Made by a program: the position numbers and the translations under genes | The notes under the pieces: model-generated | What the model was told of the DNA's origin: nothing | Database searches by the model: none | Seen by the model: the letters and a program-made list of their open reading frames with translations, nothing else | Assembly (NCBI RefSeq): GCF_007991615.1 | Contig: NZ_BJYR01000012.1 | Span: 62,001-126,000 of the forward strand | Direction: 5' to 3' | Length of the DNA: 64,000 nucleotides | DNA from: Novosphingobium sediminis | Lineage (GTDB): Bacteria; Pseudomonadota; Alphaproteobacteria; Sphingomonadales; Sphingomonadaceae | Part shown: piece by piece, positions 61,317 to 64,000 of the stretch | Position numbering within the stretch: position 1 is the first letter of the stretch | How the letters are laid out: every line of letters begins with the position of its first letter

Positions 61317-63587
61317 TCAGAACTTCACGCTCGCGCGCACGCCGAAGGTGCGCGGGGCCTGGAACTGATAGGTATTCGCGCCCGCGTTGAAGTTCTGCGC
61401 CGCGTAGGCCAGCACCTGCTTGTTGAACACGTTGCGCACGTAGGCCGAGACTTCCCAGAAGCTGTCCACCGGCTTGAACTTGATGCTGGCGTTGGCCAGC
61501 ACATAGTCCCACGACTTCGTGTCGGTGGTGTTGAACACCGAGTAGTAGAAGTCCGAGGAATACTTCGCATCGATCCGCGCGGTGAACGTGCCGAACGAGA
61601 CGGGCACGTCCTGCTCGATCGAGCCCGAAGCGGTGAACTCCGGCGCGTTGGGCAGGCGGTTGCCGCCGATGTCGACCGCAACCGGCGGATTGGCGCCGGT
61701 GTTGATCTTGATCCCGTCGCCGAACTTGGTGTGCAGGTAAGCGGCGTTGATGTTCACGCGGGTGTTCTTGCTGGCGAGCGCGGTCAGGCTGCCCTCGATG
61801 CCGAACACCTTGGCGCTGCCCACGTTGAACACGCCCGAACCGCTCGAAACGGCATCGGTGGTCTGCGAGCCCTGATAGCCCTTGTAATTGAAGTAGAACA
61901 CCGAGGCATTGAGCTGCAGGGTGTTGCCCATGAGCGAGTTCTTGGTGCCGATTTCGAAGGCATCGAGCCGCTCCGGACCGTAGTCGACCGAAGGCGCGCT
62001 GCCGTTCGAGTTGAACCCGCCCGACTTGTATCCGCGGTCATACTTCGCATAGATCAGCGTGCCCGGCGCGGGGCGATAATTGAGGCCCGCATGCCATGTC
62101 GGCTCGCCCTGGCTGAGGTTGCCGTTGCCCGGAGTGGTCAGCGGGAAGGGCGGGCAGGTGCCCGGCGCCGGGAAGTCGTTGCCGCACAGCGGGAAGGCGA
62201 GCGCGGGCAGGCTGAGCACGGCATTGCCGGTGCGCACCTTCTTGTCCCACGTATAGCGACCGCCGAGGCTAAGCTGCAACTGGTCGGTCAGCTTGTATTC
62301 GATCTGGCCAAACAGCGCCTGCGAACGCGTCAGGATGTCGTAGTCGAACTTGAGCGCATAGCGGTTCGACTGGTCGACATTGGGCAGGAACGAGAGCGGA
62401 CCGCCGGGGCCGAACATGCCGCCGGGGCCGAACGCGCCGGTCATGTCGAGGTTGAAGATCCCCGAATTGACCACGTTCTTTTCCTGGAAATAGAAATAGC
62501 CTGCCTGGAAAAAGAGCCTGCCATCCTTGTTGTTGCTCACGCGGAATTCGTGGTTCCAGGTCTTGGGGGTTTCCTGCTGGCGGAACTGGCGGTTGGCCGG
62601 ATAGCCGCCGGTCGCATCGAGCCGGTTGCGCCAGTTGGCGGTGTCATAGCCGCCGGAATAGATGAAGTTGAGGCCCATGTCGGCGCTGTAGGCAAGCTCC
62701 CAGCGCACGCGGTCGGATTCCAGCTTGGTCAGCGTCGGCACAAAGCTGGTGAAGGTCTTGGCCTTGCCGAAATCGGGCATCGGGCCGCCGAGGGGACCGC
62801 GGAACTGCGCATCGCCGTTCACGTCGCGGCTGTCATGCTGGTAAGAAACCCACGCCGAAAGGCCATTATCGCCCTTGTAGAGCGCCTGGATGCGGCCCGA
62901 CTTGAAGTTCTCGTCATCGCCGTCGACAGCGGGGCCGGTGGACGTGCGATAGCCCTTGTGGCTGAGGATCGTGCCCGAGGCGCGGACTGCGAAGCCGGGG
63001 GCGAGCTGAACGTTGACGCCCGCTTCGCCGTTGAAGGTCTTGTAGTTGCCGGCCTCGATGCTGCCATATGCGCCAGTGCGCATTTCGGGGCGGTTGGTGA
63101 TGATGCTGACCACGCCGCCGGTCGAATTGCGGCCCTGCAGCGTGCCCTGTGGACCCTTGAGCACTTCGATGCGTGCCACGTCGTAGAACGAGGAGCTGAT
63201 GGCGAACGAACGGTTCACGAAGAATCCGTCGCGGGTGATTGGCACCGAAGGGTCGCCGATTTCGGTCACGTCGGTCGAGGCGATGCCGCGCACCGCGACA
63301 TAGGCCGCACCGGTCGAGTTCGTCACGTTCACGCTGGGGTCGATCTGCGCCAGATCGCGAACCGTGTTGACGCCCTGCTCCGCAAGCTTGGCGCCGGTAT
63401 AGACGTTGAGTGCGATCGGGGTGTCCTGCGCGCTCGAAGCGACGCGGTTCGCGGTGACGACGATTTCGCCAAGGCCTTCAGCGGGCTTGGCGGCATCGGC
63501 AGATGCGGCGTCCTGCGCCTGCGCGGGCATAGCCAGCGCGAAGAGGCTCGCGCCCAGCAGGTACGAAACGGCGGTGTTGGCCTTCAT
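61317..63587 (-). CDS. TonB-dependent outer-membrane receptor
   Basis: 756 residues. The signal peptide (YLLGASLFALAMPAQAQ) is followed by a plug domain (GEIVVTANRVASSAQDTPIA, VAVRGIASTD, ARIEVLKGPQGTLQGRNSTG, GGVVSIITNRP) and a 22-strand barrel with typical aromatic girdles; it ends FGVRASVKF. Transport is energised by TonB and the ligand is unknown; sphingomonads use many such receptors for sugars, aromatic compounds and siderophores. I chose ATG 63587 behind GGGGAGA; the frame runs on upstream to 63752. An upstream palindrome may be its operator. Neighbours (sulfatase remnant, SpdH-like enzyme) hint at a catabolic locus. Confidence 0.92.
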   Translation of the reverse strand: MKANTAVSYLLGASLFALAMPAQAQDAASADAAKPAEGLGEIVVTANRVASSAQDTPIALNVYTGAKLAEQGVNTVRDLAQIDPSVNVTNSTGAAYVAVRGIASTDVTEIGDPSVPITRDGFFVNRSFAISSSFYDVARIEVLKGPQGTLQGRNSTGGVVSIITNRPEMRTGAYGSIEAGNYKTFNGEAGVNVQLAPGFAVRASGTILSHKGYRTSTGPAVDGDDENFKSGRIQALYKGDNGLSAWVSYQHDSRDVNGDAQFRGPLGGPMPDFGKAKTFTSFVPTLTKLESDRVRWELAYSADMGLNFIYSGGYDTANWRNRLDATGGYPANRQFRQQETPKTWNHEFRVSNNKDGRLFFQAGYFYFQEKNVVNSGIFNLDMTGAFGPGGMFGPGGPLSFLPNVDQSNRYALKFDYDILTRSQALFGQIEYKLTDQLQLSLGGRYTWDKKVRTGNAVLSLPALAFPLCGNDFPAPGTCPPFPLTTPGNGNLSQGEPTWHAGLNYRPAPGTLIYAKYDRGYKSGGFNSNGSAPSVDYGPERLDAFEIGTKNSLMGNTLQLNASVFYFNYKGYQGSQTTDAVSSGSGVFNVGSAKVFGIEGSLTALASKNTRVNINAAYLHTKFGDGIKINTGANPPVAVDIGGNRLPNAPEFTASGSIEQDVPVSFGTFTARIDAKYSSDFYYSVFNTTDTKSWDYVLANASIKFKPVDSFWEVSAYVRNVFNKQVLAYAAQNFNAGANTYQFQAPRTFGVRASVKF

Positions 63588-63928
63588 GTCTCTCCCCTTT
63601 GAATTGGAATCTTTTGATCGAATTAGATTAGGAATGATCATTCTAATATTAGGAACCGAAACGGACGTCAACCCATTCGCGCGATTCGGGAGGGGAGGGC
63701 GGTTCGACGGTCCTGGAGACGCGGACTGTCCTACATTCGGGCAAGCTGTCATGGTGCGCGCATGTCAATTGCCGCGCCCTTGCTACTGATCGCCTGCGCC
63801 GATCAAAAGCTGCTTACTGATCGAATGCAGTTATTGCTCAGGACTGTGTCAACTGTGTCAACTTGGCCTCGAGCCCCCGTCCTTCCGGCCCTGATGACAC
63901 CGCAGGCCCTTGCTGCTAACGGCGCCTC
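63588..63928. other. Divergent gap between receptor gene and lepA
   Basis: 341 bases with no gene. Left part is AT-rich with a 12-base palindrome (63632-63643). Right part holds TACTGATCG twice, 31 bases apart (63784-63792, 63815-63823), and CTGTGTCAA in tandem (63844-63861). It must contain promoters for both flanking genes. Confidence 0.6.
63632..63643. promoter_or_regulatory. Operator-like palindrome upstream of the receptor gene
   Basis: GAATGATCATTC is a perfect 12-base palindrome 45 bases upstream of the receptor ATG, flanked by imperfect TTAG/CTAA arms. The position fits an operator over the promoter. The regulator is not in the window. Confidence 0.45.
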
Positions 63929-64000
63929 ATGACCGACCTTTCGCTGATCCGTAATTTTTCCATCATCGCGCACATCGACCACGGCAAGTCGACGCTGGCC
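63929..64000 (+). CDS. lepA: Elongation factor 4 (LepA), start only
   Basis: First 24 codons of the translational GTPase LepA/EF4. The start MTDLSLIRNFSIIAHIDHGK carries the G1 P-loop (AHIDHGKST) in the form characteristic of LepA. The gene continues past the right edge of the window. Confidence 0.93.
   Translation, partial: MTDLSLIRNFSIIAHIDHGKSTLA

Noticed and set aside
61076..61390. 104-codon ORF after the sulfatase remnant
   Set aside because: It runs through the terminator hairpin and into the antisense of the receptor gene. A short helical piece (ALLEGLQRNAASVASLLI) looks protein-like, so a gene fragment is possible but cannot be supported.
61317..63752. Longer TonB-dependent receptor starting at 63752
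   Set aside because: The extra 55 codons precede a perfect signal peptide and include the palindrome and AT-rich promoter region; ATG 63587 has a good ribosome site.
1..64000. CRISPR arrays, insertion sequences and prophage genes
   Set aside because: No regularly spaced repeats, transposase, integrase or phage structural genes were seen. The S24 repressor alone is not evidence of a prophage.

Overview
The window is GC-rich and densely coded. It looks like a chromosome piece from an alphaproteobacterium of the order Sphingomonadales (Novosphingobium/Sphingomonas/Erythrobacter-like). The reasons are a class I lysyl-tRNA synthetase, the alphaproteobacterial order rpmF-plsX-fabH-ihfA-merR, a CobT-type cobaltochelatase subunit, a TonB-dependent receptor, an XRE/S24 repressor, and extragenic palindromes built on a GAGCTTGTCGAAG-type core. 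I saw no rRNA, tRNA, CRISPR array or insertion sequence. Genus-level placement is inference from gene content only.

Layout. 1-5910: the end of cobT, a nitroreductase, a CHASE2 adenylate cyclase and two tandem secreted FecR-like proteins. 5959-8599: cysS carrying a low-GC in-frame insertion of about 88 codons, then a RES-domain protein and a small secreted protein, with stop/start overlaps. 8621-12937: a 2-hydroxyacid dehydrogenase, a TPP-dependent decarboxylase/synthase and an aldehyde dehydrogenase, with a palindrome and a long REP-like hairpin between them. 13134-22970: the most striking segment, a four-gene overlapping operon encoding a membrane-anchored pentaheme cytochrome, a secreted double GlcG/HbpS-domain protein, an outer-membrane barrel protein, and a 1520-residue secreted cytochrome with ten CXXCH motifs plus a C-terminal LVIVD beta-propeller. 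It reads as a candidate trans-envelope electron conduit, but it does not look like MtrABC or PioAB.

23121-29798: a small HTH-like gene facing an S24 repressor across an operator-rich gap, an MBL hydrolase, a MAPEG protein, then rpmF-plsX-fabH-ihfA-merR and a secreted protein. 29836-38994: a SixA-type phosphatase, a DinG/XPD-type helicase, a lone flagellin, a PH-like membrane protein, a nitroreductase, lysS, a secreted protein and a prolyl 4-hydroxylase-like enzyme. 39381-45644: a winged-helix regulator with a possible frameshift at its N-terminus, a Mur ligase divergent from an LD-carboxypeptidase (murein peptide handling), fabD-fabG, a secreted protein and dnaN. 45645-55987: a 19-bp palindrome in front of a tiny ORF, a quinone-oxidoreductase-like MDR with an N-acyl-D-amino acid deacylase, a PhaZ-like hydrolase, a GGDEF-EAL-PilZ protein, a DUF4197 protein, a second MDR and an M20 peptidase. 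55988-64000: a regulatory gap with an FNR-like box, an alkaline-phosphatase-fold enzyme, a lipocalin-like secreted protein, a Tat-exported spermidine-dehydrogenase-like flavoprotein, a GST, a decayed sulfatase, a TonB-dependent receptor with terminator and operator-like palindrome, and the first codons of lepA.

Most genes are housekeeping or common accessory genes. The multiheme operon, the CysS insertion, and several orphan palindromes and remnants deserve follow-up. All counts were made by eye; no homology search was run.
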